Part shown: in pieces, positions 22,748 through 30,884 of the stretch
Numbering within the stretch: position 1 is the first letter of the stretch
How the letters are laid out: the number at the start of each line of letters is the position of its first letter
From: Chloroflexota bacterium
GTDB lineage: Bacteria > Chloroflexota > Dormibacteria > Dormibacterales > Dormibacteraceae
Length of the DNA stretch: 38,009 bases
NCBI GenBank assembly: GCA_005880795.1
Contig: VBGP01000027.1
Coordinates: forward strand, 1 to 38,009
Reading direction: 5' to 3'
Position numbers and translations under genes: made by a program
The notes under the pieces: generated by a model
Database searches by the model: none
Seen by the model: only the letters and a program-made list of their open reading frames with translations
What the model was told of the DNA's origin: nothing

Positions 22748-25446
22748 TCGAGGTCGACCCGCACCCATCAGTTGACCTGGCGCGGTACGGCTGGGCGAGG
22801 AACCTGCTCCTCAAATTCAGCTCGCTTCGTACTCATGCGCTTGCAGAGGCCCAGGCGGCCGCAGGTGGGGTGGCCGAGGGAGCGCCGGAGGCCCAACTCA
22901 ACCTGCTTCTGCTGCTCTGCGCAGCCGAACAGCTGGCCGCCGACCACCTGGCGCGAGGCGGGCTCGAGCTGTCATCCGTACGTCGCATCGTGCGCCGAAA
23001 CGGGTTGATGAACGCCTTGTTGACCACGCTGGAGAACGCTTCAGCGAGGCTGTGCTCGGTCCGCGCTTCTATAGGCGATCACCGGACGGTTCACCGCCTC
23101 GCCCTGGTTCGCGCGCTCGCCCTGAAGGTGGCCGAGTCGGTTGCCCGTGGTGAAGCTTCGACTGCTTTCGAACCGTCGGCGATCGCGGAGGTGTTCGCCG
23201 ACGCGGATCCGGTGCTTGCGAACTCCAGCATGAAGATCCCGTCCTGTTTTCGCGCTCAAGACCTTACCGCCGCCGACTGCTTCGAGCTGGCGGCCCGATT
23301 CGTGAGGGAGTCAGGAGGGCGCGGTCAAATCCTGGTGGTCGGCGTGCGGACCTCAGGTTCGTACATGGCCCCCCTGATCGCAGGATGGCTCAGGGCACAC
23401 GGTTGCTCGGCCGGATATACGACCATCCGGCCCAAAGCCCCGCTCGTCGCAGCGGAGAGAGCTGTGATCAGGCGCGTTCATCCCCGGTCGGTCCTGATTG
23501 TCGACGATCCGCCTATGACCGGGGCGTCGTACCTGCGGACCGCCATGCGTCTGGAGGAGTGCGGCGTTGACCGCGACGCGATCTGGTTGCTGGTACCGGT
23601 CGGGGCGGAAAATGCGCTGGACGCCGAGGCATTGGCCCGGCTAGCGGCCTATCGGCGCGTCGAGCTTCCGCACCACGAGCTCGCCATCCGAAGGCAGCTC
23701 GCGTGCTCCGAGCTGCTGGCCTTCATCGCCTCCATCGCGGGACAGCCGGGTGCGGCTGTCACACCGATCCTTTCCCCGGCCGAGGTCGAGCGGCACTCGC
23801 GGCGCCGACACGTCAAGCAGGTCTACGACGTTGCGGGCTGGGGCCGGGTGCACGTCAAGGGCGTCGGCCTGGGCTGGTTTGGGTACCCTGCACGCCACGC
23901 GGCCGTTGCGCTCGCCGGCCGAATCCCCAAGCCGTTGGGTTTCTGGAAAACCCTGATGGTCACGCGGGAAGAGCCGGAAATGCCGCAAGCGCGTCCGGCA
24001 CTCGCCGACGTGGCGGAATACGTCGCCAAGCGATCGCGCGGCCTTCGTGTGATGGCGCAGCGGCCGTCGCAGAAATTCCAGAAAGACGGCTTTTACCGCC
24101 TGGCGAAAGTCCTGGCCCGTGTCCACGGCCCGCTCGCTGCTTTGAGCATGGGTCGTGTCCGCCGTTTGCTCGTCGAAGCGGCGAGTGAGGCCCCGGCAAG
24201 CCTGATCGATGGCCGCATGGGCGTCGAGGAGTGGCTTGGCCAATCGCCCGCGCTGAAGCGCGACTTTGAAGAGCACGCGTTCGACAAGGACGATCTCGGT
24301 CTCTATGACGCCGCCTATGACCTGGCGGGCGCCGTGCTCGAGCTCGGACCAGGTCGTGACGCGGAAGCGACGCTGGTCGATCGCTACATCGAACTTTCTG
24401 GTGATGCAGATGTACGCTCCCGACTGTCCCTCGCCCTTCTCCTGTACGGCGCCTTCTTGCTGGAGAGGCGCTCGTGGGAGGTCCAAGGCGAGCGCGGAAC
24501 GCCCGGCTGGTCTGCCGCCGTGCAGGCATGGTTGGAAGCCGAGGCCGCGATGACCTGGGCCACCGACCGGTTCCTGGGTGACGCTTTCCCGGGTCGCCGC
24601 ACCATACCGGCAATGCTTCTGTGGTCGATCGACGTCGACGGCGTGCTCGAGGATGCGGGACTGGGATTTCCGGCCACGACCCCGAGCGGCGCCCTCGCGT
24701 TGCAGCTGGCCCGGGAGGCCGGCGCGGCGGTGGTCCTCAACAGCGGGCGCAGCCTTCCGGAGCTCGTCGCCAGGTGCGATGCGCTTTATCTGGACGGGGC
24801 CGTCGCGGAGTACGGATCGGCGATCTGGGACGCGGTGACCGGGGTGTCGGAGTCCCTCCTCGACCCCGATGAGGCGGCGGGCCTGGAACGGGTTCGAGCC
24901 GCCGCACTGGGTCTATCCGAGGTACATGTCGATTCGCGCTATCAGCACTCCGTCCGCCTGCGCCGATTCGTCCAGGGTCGTGCGCGGTCGCTGGAGCCGT
25001 CACAGATCGAGGACTTGCTCGAGGCGGGGTCAGGTCGGGTCTCCGCTGTCCAGGGAATAAGGCAGACCGACATAGTCGGCGCGGCTCGCGACAAGTTTTC
25101 AGGACTGGAGCGACTGCGCCGGCGGATGGGCTGGCGAGGAGACGTCTTTGCGTTAGGGGATGCCCAACCGGACATTGCTGTCGCAAGGCACGCGACTCGC
25201 GCATACGCGCCGCGCTACTACGATGACGCGCTCAACGGCGTTGCCATCCATTTGCGGGCTGACCGGCAGAAAGCCGTGCTGGAAGCCGTCCGCAGGGAGC
25301 ACGGATCGAGGTCCAAACACGCCCTTCCAACCTGGCCGGCCGCGGATAGCGCCGTCATCAAGCTGCTGGCGCTTCGCGACGCACCGCGGCTGTGGCGGGC
25401 AGTGCGTGCGTTTGGTCCTGGACTTGTAGAGGTGTTCCGCACCTGA
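22744..25446 (+). CDS. Phosphoribosyltransferase-(kinase-like)-HAD phosphatase multidomain protein
   Basis: About 900 residues from TTG 22744, which overlaps the GT2 stop as TTGA; earlier starts would lie inside that gene. Three regions: an alpha-helical N terminus (1-165); a type-I phosphoribosyltransferase domain with VVGVRTSGS (198-206) and the PRPP loop VLIVDDPPMTGAS (250-262); a middle part (about 357-584) with VHVKGVGLGWFG and YDAAYDLAGAVLE that resembles an aminoglycoside-phosphotransferase-like kinase but lacks a clear catalytic HGD loop; and a HAD domain with SIDVDGVLED (nucleophile D630, D632), LNSGRS (S667), K784 in RDKFSGLERL, and GDAQPD (805-810). It sits among glycosyltransferases and is coupled to GT2 and GT9. 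A plausible job is to attach ribose-5-phosphate from PRPP to the glycan and then remove the phosphate; an unrelated nucleotide-like pathway is the alternative. Confidence 0.8.
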   Translation: MIEVDPHPSVDLARYGWARNLLLKFSSLRTHALAEAQAAAGGVAEGAPEAQLNLLLLLCAAEQLAADHLARGGLELSSVRRIVRRNGLMNALLTTLENASARLCSVRASIGDHRTVHRLALVRALALKVAESVARGEASTAFEPSAIAEVFADADPVLANSSMKIPSCFRAQDLTAADCFELAARFVRESGGRGQILVVGVRTSGSYMAPLIAGWLRAHGCSAGYTTIRPKAPLVAAERAVIRRVHPRSVLIVDDPPMTGASYLRTAMRLEECGVDRDAIWLLVPVGAENALDAEALARLAAYRRVELPHHELAIRRQLACSELLAFIASIAGQPGAAVTPILSPAEVERHSRRRHVKQVYDVAGWGRVHVKGVGLGWFGYPARHAAVALAGRIPKPLGFWKTLMVTREEPEMPQARPALADVAEYVAKRSRGLRVMAQRPSQKFQKDGFYRLAKVLARVHGPLAALSMGRVRRLLVEAASEAPASLIDGRMGVEEWLGQSPALKRDFEEHAFDKDDLGLYDAAYDLAGAVLELGPGRDAEATLVDRYIELSGDADVRSRLSLALLLYGAFLLERRSWEVQGERGTPGWSAAVQAWLEAEAAMTWATDRFLGDAFPGRRTIPAMLLWSIDVDGVLEDAGLGFPATTPSGALALQLAREAGAAVVLNSGRSLPELVARCDALYLDGAVAEYGSAIWDAVTGVSESLLDPDEAAGLERVRAAALGLSEVHVDSRYQHSVRLRRFVQGRARSLEPSQIEDLLEAGSGRVSAVQGIRQTDIVGAARDKFSGLERLRRRMGWRGDVFALGDAQPDIAVARHATRAYAPRYYDDALNGVAIHLRADRQKAVLEAVRREHGSRSKHALPTWPAADSAVIKLLALRDAPRLWRAVRAFGPGLVEVFRT

Positions 25447-26564
25447 TGAGGCGGAAGCGATTCCTCGTCTGCGTCCAGGGCGGGCATGCCGACGGCCTGC
25501 GATCGGTACCGTTCATCCGCGCCCTGCGCAGGGCGGAACCCGACGCTTACATTGCCGTTCTCGCGTACGAGTTCGCGCGCGACCTGTGGACGTCCTGCCC
25601 GTACGTCGATGATTTCATCGCCACCGGAGAGGACGCCGTGCTGGGACGGGGCTGGGAGACGCGGCTCAAGAAGATTGGCCGCACCGCCGCTCTGGCCGCC
25701 CGACTGTTTGCCCGATTCGACGTCTTCCTGAACCTGGAGGTGCAGGCGGAGGGAGGATTCCCCGGACTGCTCGCCATCTGCTCCGCCGTCCCTGTCCGCG
25801 TCGGTCACGGAGGGCTGCGCCGCGGCATGAACCGCTCGCCAGGTCGCGCCGACATGCGCGTCCCGTACGAGGACCGTATGCGCGACCTGATGGGCGAGCT
25901 TGGCGTTTCGGTCACTGACACCAGCCTCGAGGCGTGGTGTGAGGACGAGGATCGTGGCACCGTTCGCGATGCTCTGATGGCCGCGGGCTGGCATCCGGGC
26001 CGGCGCGTGGTCGTCTGCCACGCTGGCAGTGACTGGTCTTGTCAGACCTGGTCAGCCGGCTCATGGGTCACGGTCGCGCGGAGCCTGATCCAGAATCACG
26101 ACGCCATGGCCGTCTTTACGGGCGTGGTAGCCGAGGCGGCCAGCGTCGATACCATCGTCCAACGCTGCGGCGGGGCAGCGGTCAGCCTGTGCGGCCTGAC
26201 CTCGTTCCGGCAGCTGTGCGCCCTGCTCGAAATGGCAGACCTGGTCATCTCCGGGGACACGGTGGTGGCGCCGCTGGCGCTGGCGATGGGTGCGCCGACG
26301 ATAACTCTGGCCGCTTACGACACCTCCAACTGGAGCACGTCCCGCTTACGTGAGCTCAACGCGATTTCTGGCTTTGAGGTCCGCGAGCCACTTCCCTGGA
26401 GCGTTCGCTGTCACTGGAACCGGATCGGGCGCGTCCACGGTTGCATAAGCGAGTCGTGCGTGGGCGTCCATGGCATGGGAAAGATCCAGGCCCGCGACGT
26501 CCTCGAACTGGCCCAAAGCGTCATCGCCCGCTCGGACGCACAGCTCGGAGCGGTGCTGCCTTGA
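25446..26564 (+). CDS. GT9-family glycosyltransferase (heptosyltransferase-like)
   Basis: 372 residues from ATG 25446, overlapping the previous stop by one base (TGATG). GT-B fold of the ADP-heptose:LPS heptosyltransferase family: N-terminal FLVCVQGGHADGLRSVPFIRALRRAEPDAYIAVLA, the domain-swap strand VVVCHAGSDWSCQTWSAGSWV (about 190-210), the C-terminal LCGLTSFRQLCALLEMADLVISGDTVVAPLALAMGAPTI (about 255-295), where SGDTVVAPLA replaces the usual SDTGPMHLA. Gram-positive and capsule loci use this family for sugars other than heptose, so the donor is unknown. The C-terminal Cys-rich segment (CHWNRIGRVHGCISESC) is unusual. Its stop overlaps the next start (TTGA). Confidence 0.85.
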   Translation: MRRKRFLVCVQGGHADGLRSVPFIRALRRAEPDAYIAVLAYEFARDLWTSCPYVDDFIATGEDAVLGRGWETRLKKIGRTAALAARLFARFDVFLNLEVQAEGGFPGLLAICSAVPVRVGHGGLRRGMNRSPGRADMRVPYEDRMRDLMGELGVSVTDTSLEAWCEDEDRGTVRDALMAAGWHPGRRVVVCHAGSDWSCQTWSAGSWVTVARSLIQNHDAMAVFTGVVAEAASVDTIVQRCGGAAVSLCGLTSFRQLCALLEMADLVISGDTVVAPLALAMGAPTITLAAYDTSNWSTSRLRELNAISGFEVREPLPWSVRCHWNRIGRVHGCISESCVGVHGMGKIQARDVLELAQSVIARSDAQLGAVLP

Positions 26565-27622
26565 GCAGGGTCGGTGTCTTCTTTGCGAGCCGGCCTCCCG
26601 ACCCACGTGGCCCACACCGCGATCATCTCGAGTTCTGCCGCGCGACCGGCGCGGAGCTCGTCTGCCTCGAGCCGAAAGTCCCACCAGCGCTGAAGAGACG
26701 GCTTCGTCTACGACATCCACTGATCGGGATGTGGATGGCGTGGTCGATCTTCCGCGTGCGGCGCCGTTACGACGTCTTGATCACGGACTCCGAGCACGTC
26801 GGCCTACCCCTTGCTTTGATGCTCAGGGTTTCCCGGTCGCGCTGCCGCCATGTTCTCGTCGTGCACCTGGTGTCCACACCGCTGAAGGCCTTTTTCATCA
26901 GGTACCTCGCGGGCAGGGGCGTGAGCTGCTACGTGTACCACTTTCCCTCCGCCGAGCCCGTGCTGGAGCGACTTGGGGTGCCGCCCGAGCGGCGCCGTTT
27001 CGTGCCCTACATGGTCGATTCCGAGTTCTGGTCTCCGGTCGATGTCCCTCAGAAACGTCAGATCTGCGCTGTCGGGCTCGAGTATCGCGACTATCCGACG
27101 CTGCTCGAGGCTGTGCGCGGGGTCGATGTCGCGGTCGACATCGCAGCCGGCAGTCCGTGGTCGCAGAAGGCTGACGGCACTCACCGCGCGGAGCTGCCGC
27201 CCAACGTCCGTGTCGGCCGGCGCGACTACGCGGAGCTGCGGCAGCTCTACGCTGAATCCCTTTTCACCGTCGTCCCACTTCTTGAAAACGAGATGCAGGC
27301 AGGCATCACCACGATCGTCGAATCGATGGCGATGGGGCGGCCGGTCGTCGTCTCCCGGACACGCGGCCAGGTCGGGACCGTCCGCGACAGCCACAACGGG
27401 CTCGAGGTTCCGCCAGGAGACGTGGCCGCACTCCGGCGGGCGATCCACTGGTTGCTCGACCACCCGGAAGAGTGCCGCCGCATGGGAGCCGAAGGCCGCC
27501 ACACGATCGAGTCGGGAATGACCCTCGAACATTTCGTCGAGCGGATGTCGGCCGTCGTCGCAACAGTGTCTGATCCAGGCCCGCGCCTCGCGTCAGGCGT
27601 CACCCCTGAGGCCGCACGGTGA
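26561..27622 (+). CDS. GT4-family glycosyltransferase
   Basis: 353 residues from TTG 26561, overlapping the preceding stop as TTGA. GT-B fold with a weak N-terminal half (RVGVFFASRPPDPRGPHRDHLEFC, then ITDSEHVGLPLALML) and a clear C-terminal GT4 half: VRVGRRDYAELRQLYAESLFTVVPLLENEMQAGITTIVESMAMGRPVVVSRTRG, NGLEVPPGDVAALRRAIHWLLDHPEECRRMGAEGR. The E-x7-E type motif is present in the ENEMQAGITTIVE stretch (E plus seven residues plus E pattern visible). It probably adds a further sugar to the repeat unit. The stop overlaps the deacetylase start as GTGA. Confidence 0.87.
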   Translation: MSRVGVFFASRPPDPRGPHRDHLEFCRATGAELVCLEPKVPPALKRRLRLRHPLIGMWMAWSIFRVRRRYDVLITDSEHVGLPLALMLRVSRSRCRHVLVVHLVSTPLKAFFIRYLAGRGVSCYVYHFPSAEPVLERLGVPPERRRFVPYMVDSEFWSPVDVPQKRQICAVGLEYRDYPTLLEAVRGVDVAVDIAAGSPWSQKADGTHRAELPPNVRVGRRDYAELRQLYAESLFTVVPLLENEMQAGITTIVESMAMGRPVVVSRTRGQVGTVRDSHNGLEVPPGDVAALRRAIHWLLDHPEECRRMGAEGRHTIESGMTLEHFVERMSAVVATVSDPGPRLASGVTPEAAR

Positions 27623-28362
27623 GCGAGCTCACATGGATGCCGATCCTGATGTACCACCGCATCGTGGAACAAGAGCCGCCGGTCGATCCGGACCGAATCT
27701 GCACATCGGTGGGTCGACTGGCCGATCACCTTGATTTGCTGGCCGCACACGATTTCGCGGCAGTGCCGCTCGAGCTCGCCTGTCGACCGCCGGAGCATGG
27801 GGAAGGACGGCGCTTTGCGATCACATTCGACGACGGCTACGAGGAGACCCTGCGACTGGCACAGCCCGTGCTCGAGGCCCGATCCCTCCCCGCCACGGTA
27901 TTCGTGGTGAGCAGCATGATCGGCGGGAATGCGACCTGGAACGACGAGCCGCGGCCGCTCTTGACGCGGACGCAGCTGCTCGATCTGCATGCGAGCGGAA
28001 TGTTCATCGGCAGCCACGGCCGGAATCATCGCCGGCTCTCGACGTTGGAACCCCCAGCCATCCAGGACGAGGTGCAAGGCTCGCGGGAAGAGTTGGAGCA
28101 ATTGCTCGGAGTCGCGGTGAGGTTTATTGCCTACCCGCATCACGACCTCGATGCTCGCGTGGCAGCGGCCGCGGCGAGTGCAGGTTATGCGGGCGCGGCG
28201 GGCGGCCGCGCGGGGCGGCATGAGCGATACAACCTGCATCGCATCGACGCCGGGCGGATGAGCACGCGGGAGCTCTTGCTCCACGCGTCGGGCCTGCATC
28301 GCTGGGCGCGGCGGCAGCCAATGGCGCGCGCTGTACGCCGCGCCGCGGTTCGGTTCTTCTGA
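27619..28362 (+). CDS. Polysaccharide deacetylase (NodB/CE4 domain)
   Basis: 247 residues from GTG 27619. CE4 metal-dependent deacetylase that removes N-acetyl (or O-acetyl) groups from a polysaccharide. Motifs: MYHRIVEQ near the start, catalytic motif 1 FAITFDDGYEET (about 71-82), metal-binding motif 2 SHGRNHRRLS (about 133-142), and motif 3 FIAYPHHDLD (about 172-181), where R-P-P/Y is replaced by Y-P. No signal peptide or membrane segment is visible, unlike secreted CE4 enzymes, so it may act on the lipid-linked unit inside the cell or belong to the cytosolic subset. It suggests that the polymer contains an N-acetylated sugar made cationic. Followed after two bases by a GNAT gene. Confidence 0.9.
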   Translation: MSELTWMPILMYHRIVEQEPPVDPDRICTSVGRLADHLDLLAAHDFAAVPLELACRPPEHGEGRRFAITFDDGYEETLRLAQPVLEARSLPATVFVVSSMIGGNATWNDEPRPLLTRTQLLDLHASGMFIGSHGRNHRRLSTLEPPAIQDEVQGSREELEQLLGVAVRFIAYPHHDLDARVAAAAASAGYAGAAGGRAGRHERYNLHRIDAGRMSTRELLLHASGLHRWARRQPMARAVRRAAVRFF

Positions 28363-28364
28363 CG

Positions 28365-29543
28365 GTGGACGTTTCAGTCGAGACTCCAGGCCCGGGTCTC
28401 TTCCTCGATGAGTGGGACGCGCTGGCGCGCACATCGCCATCGGGAGTGTTCGGCACCGCGGAATGGCACGCAGCAGTGCAGAAGGCGTACGGAGACCGCG
28501 GCCGCGCCGCTGTTGCTGCGTTCCGCGAACATGATCGCCTCCTCGGGGTCGCGCCATTTCGCTTCGGCTCTCGACCCTTGATACATGACGCCACTTTGCT
28601 CGGCATGGGAGAGGGCGGATACGGCCTGGGCGACTACGCCGGAATCCTTGCCGCACCAGGACGCGAGGGGGACGTTGCCGATGCCGTCGTCTCGTGGCTC
28701 GCCGCGAGCGCTGGATGGGATCTGCTCGATCTGCAGCAGCTCCCCCCGGGGCGATTGACCAAGGCGCTGCTCGAATCGATCCGACGCGCGGGCCTGAGGT
28801 CTTTGGTGCGCCGGCACAACATCTGCCACGTGATCGAGCTGCCGTCGACGTGGGCGGAATATCGATCTCGGCTTTCGCCCGGCGCCCGCGACTGGCTCGA
28901 ACGCAAACCGCGCAAGGCGGAACGTGAGCTCGGCGCGACAATCGAGCTCATCGAGCCGGACCGCTTGATCGAAGAGTACCGGACGATGCGCCGGTTCCAG
29001 GCCCAGCGCTTCGGAGGGCAGCCGCCGGAAAGGGAGAGCAAGCTGGCAGCCGTCATCTCGGCGTGGCTGCCCGTGGCTTACGAGCGGAACTGGCTGCGGA
29101 TGTTCCGGCTCAGGAGCGGCTCCCGAACCATCGGCGTTCTGCTCGGCTACGAGTACGAGGACGCTTTCTATTTCCACTCGGCGGCGTTCGAATCACTTGG
29201 CGAGGGAGCCAAGTACAGTCTCGGCGCATCGCTGCTCGCCGCCGCCCTGCACTACAGCATCGACCACGGGCTCGAGCGCTTCGACATGCTTCGCGGCCAT
29301 TACGACTACAAGGTCCGTCTGGGCAGCGAAAAGCGCTACAACTACCGCGTCATGGTTTTCCGCGACTCGCTGATGGGTCGCGGGATCGAGGCGGCACTTC
29401 ACATCCGCACCATTCTCAAAGGCAAGCGACCGTGGCGGACCGAGCTGGAAGGGCCTCTCGATGTGGAGGCCGGTTCCGACGACTCAGATCGCTCGGCGCG
29501 CGCGCCGGAGCACCTGGCGACCTCCCCGGTAGGAGTCGAGTAA
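28365..29543 (+). CDS. GNAT acyltransferase of the FemAB/BioF2-like (Acetyltransf_6) type, copy 1
   Basis: 392 residues from GTG 28365. Two tandem GNAT folds are expected in this family. Typical stretches: VFGTAEWHAAVQKAYGDRGRAAVAAF and LLGVAPF in the N half; RRFQAQRFGGQPPERESKLAAVISAWL, FRLRSGSRTIGVLLGYEYEDAFYFHSAAFESLGEGAKYSLGASLLAAALHYSIDHGLERFDMLRGHYDYKVRLGSEKRYNYRVMVFR in the C half. Members such as CelD/BcsL-like proteins in polysaccharide loci transfer acyl groups, or amino acids from tRNA in FemX proteins; here a polysaccharide acylation is likely. The acyl donor is unknown. The last 60 bases overlap the 3' end of the convergent GNAT gene. Confidence 0.85.
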   Translation: MDVSVETPGPGLFLDEWDALARTSPSGVFGTAEWHAAVQKAYGDRGRAAVAAFREHDRLLGVAPFRFGSRPLIHDATLLGMGEGGYGLGDYAGILAAPGREGDVADAVVSWLAASAGWDLLDLQQLPPGRLTKALLESIRRAGLRSLVRRHNICHVIELPSTWAEYRSRLSPGARDWLERKPRKAERELGATIELIEPDRLIEEYRTMRRFQAQRFGGQPPERESKLAAVISAWLPVAYERNWLRMFRLRSGSRTIGVLLGYEYEDAFYFHSAAFESLGEGAKYSLGASLLAAALHYSIDHGLERFDMLRGHYDYKVRLGSEKRYNYRVMVFRDSLMGRGIEAALHIRTILKGKRPWRTELEGPLDVEAGSDDSDRSARAPEHLATSPVGVE

Positions 29544-30554
29544 AACCCTCAGCGTCCTCGCCCGCCGGGCCCAGGTCATCTCGAGCTGGTACCGCCTGCA
29601 CGTGTCCCATCTGGTCTTGAAGTGGCCGGTGCCGCGCAGGAACTCGACCCGATCTTTGCCCCTGGCGATTCCATATTTCAGGATCTCCGAGGTCGTGATC
29701 ATCGCGACTGAGAAGCGGGACCACTCGGGCAGATAACCTGAGTAGTAGAGAAAAATCGTCCTGTCGCTCTCGAGCCAAACCTGGCCCGCTATCACCTGGC
29801 CCCGCACCTCGAGCAGAGCGACTTTCATCTCACCTCGGGCCGCGAGAATTGGCGCCACCTCATCCAGAAACGCGCGGTGGTCGGCCCGCTCCAGGTAGTC
29901 CTTGTGGGTGACGCCGTCTTGCGTGGCCGCCCTTGCTGAGTGGAGCCGGTAGATCGTGGGGAGCGCCGCCGAAACGTCGGCCGCGGACTCAGCGAATCGC
30001 AATTCGAAAGGGAGGCCTTCGCGAAGCATCAGCCGTGGGTAGTACTTCACATTGCCGCGCATGCTGCGGTTCAGCCCCCGGACCATCTCATCCCACGTCG
30101 CCGGCAGCTCCCGGTACTCGAAGGGCATGTTGACCGTGCTCGCCACTCCTAGCCCGTCGAGGCCCTCCGCGAGGTCACCGTCTTCCAGACCGGACAGCCC
30201 GACCCATCCCCACCTCGACTCCGCGAGGTGGCCCCGGAGCGCGGCCATGAGCCGCGGCCGTTGCGCCCGTGGAAACAGCAGCTCCAGCTGCTCGGTAAGC
30301 AGGTTGCCCCACCCGATCGGGACCAGCGAGGTCACCCAGCCGTGCCTGCGCTCCTGGAGCTGCGCGAGGCCCACGAGCCGGCCGTCAGAACGGAAAACCA
30401 CGAGGTGCGGGCGCCGGCCGAAGTGCTTCCACCAGACGTAGTTCCAGTCCCAGGAATGGAAGGGGGAGGGGAGGTCGAGCGTGTCGGCCAGCGAATCCCA
30501 CTCCGAATGGAGGCTGACAAACCCCTGCTCTGTCGTGATGACCGAGGTCTCCAT
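29484..30554 (-). CDS. GNAT acyltransferase of the FemAB/BioF2-like type, copy 2
   Basis: 356 residues from ATG 30554, chosen for the GGGA five bases upstream (GTG 30596 would add 14 residues). N-terminal half includes SPFHSWDWNYVWWKHFGRRPHLVVFRSDGRLVGLAQLQ, the classic start of this family; C-terminal half has EVRGQVIAGQVWLESDRTIFLYYSGYLPEWSRFSVAMITTSEILKYGIARGKDRVEFLRGTGHFKTRW. It is about the same size as its convergent neighbour, and both may modify the same polymer. Strand inversion and the 60-base tail-to-tail overlap mean the two transcripts are antisense to each other at their 3' ends. Substrate unknown. Confidence 0.85.
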   Translation of the reverse strand: METSVITTEQGFVSLHSEWDSLADTLDLPSPFHSWDWNYVWWKHFGRRPHLVVFRSDGRLVGLAQLQERRHGWVTSLVPIGWGNLLTEQLELLFPRAQRPRLMAALRGHLAESRWGWVGLSGLEDGDLAEGLDGLGVASTVNMPFEYRELPATWDEMVRGLNRSMRGNVKYYPRLMLREGLPFELRFAESAADVSAALPTIYRLHSARAATQDGVTHKDYLERADHRAFLDEVAPILAARGEMKVALLEVRGQVIAGQVWLESDRTIFLYYSGYLPEWSRFSVAMITTSEILKYGIARGKDRVEFLRGTGHFKTRWDTCRRYQLEMTWARRARTLRVLLDSYRGGRQVLRRARRAI

Positions 30555-30734
30555 CGATTCCCATGCCTGACCTGTCTCGAGGCGGACGGCTACCACAGTT
30601 CCCCCTGCATCTTATGGAGCCTCGGCCTGGCTTCAGAATGGGCGATGACGTGCCGGGCCGGACGGGGGGCCCAAACGGGTCCCAGGATGTCCCATTGCGC
30701 CGGTCGGGACCGCCTGTTACCAATTGCTCCAGCG
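30555..30734. promoter_or_regulatory. Divergent intergenic region between GNAT copy 2 and the small membrane/acyltransferase pair
   Basis: 180 bases. AATGGGCGAT lies at 30637-30646, the same core as elements at 21445-21452 and (reverse strand) 35028-35035. GTCCCATTG lies at 30689-30697 area, a weaker relative. A CCCATT/AATGGG partial dyad and the GGGGGGCCC run at 30664-30672 are the only other features I see. Promoters for both directions should be here, but none can be fixed. Confidence 0.35.
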
Positions 30735-30884
30735 GTGATCAAAGATCCTGGTGATCTCATCGAAAAGCCCCTGCATCTGCTGGGTCTCCACCATTCGTCG
30801 GCCATTGCCGTCGCAGCGGTGATCGGCCTCGTGCTGGGGGTCGGGTTGATCCTGCTCATGCGGAGGCGAACCTTGCTCAGATGA
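30735..30884 (+). CDS. Small single-span membrane protein, 49 residues
   Basis: GTG at 30735 to TGA at 30884, where the next gene starts as ATGA. The product reads VIKDPGDLIEKPLHLLGLHH, then a hydrophobic helix SSAIAVAAVIGLVLGVGLIL and a basic tail LMRRRTLLR, so it is N-out/C-in by the positive-inside rule. The four-base overlap with the acyltransferase gene is the best evidence that it is real; no Shine-Dalgarno sequence is visible and a leaderless transcript is possible. No family recognised. It might anchor the soluble acyltransferase or another enzyme at the membrane. Confidence 0.55.
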   Translation: MIKDPGDLIEKPLHLLGLHHSSAIAVAAVIGLVLGVGLILLMRRRTLLR

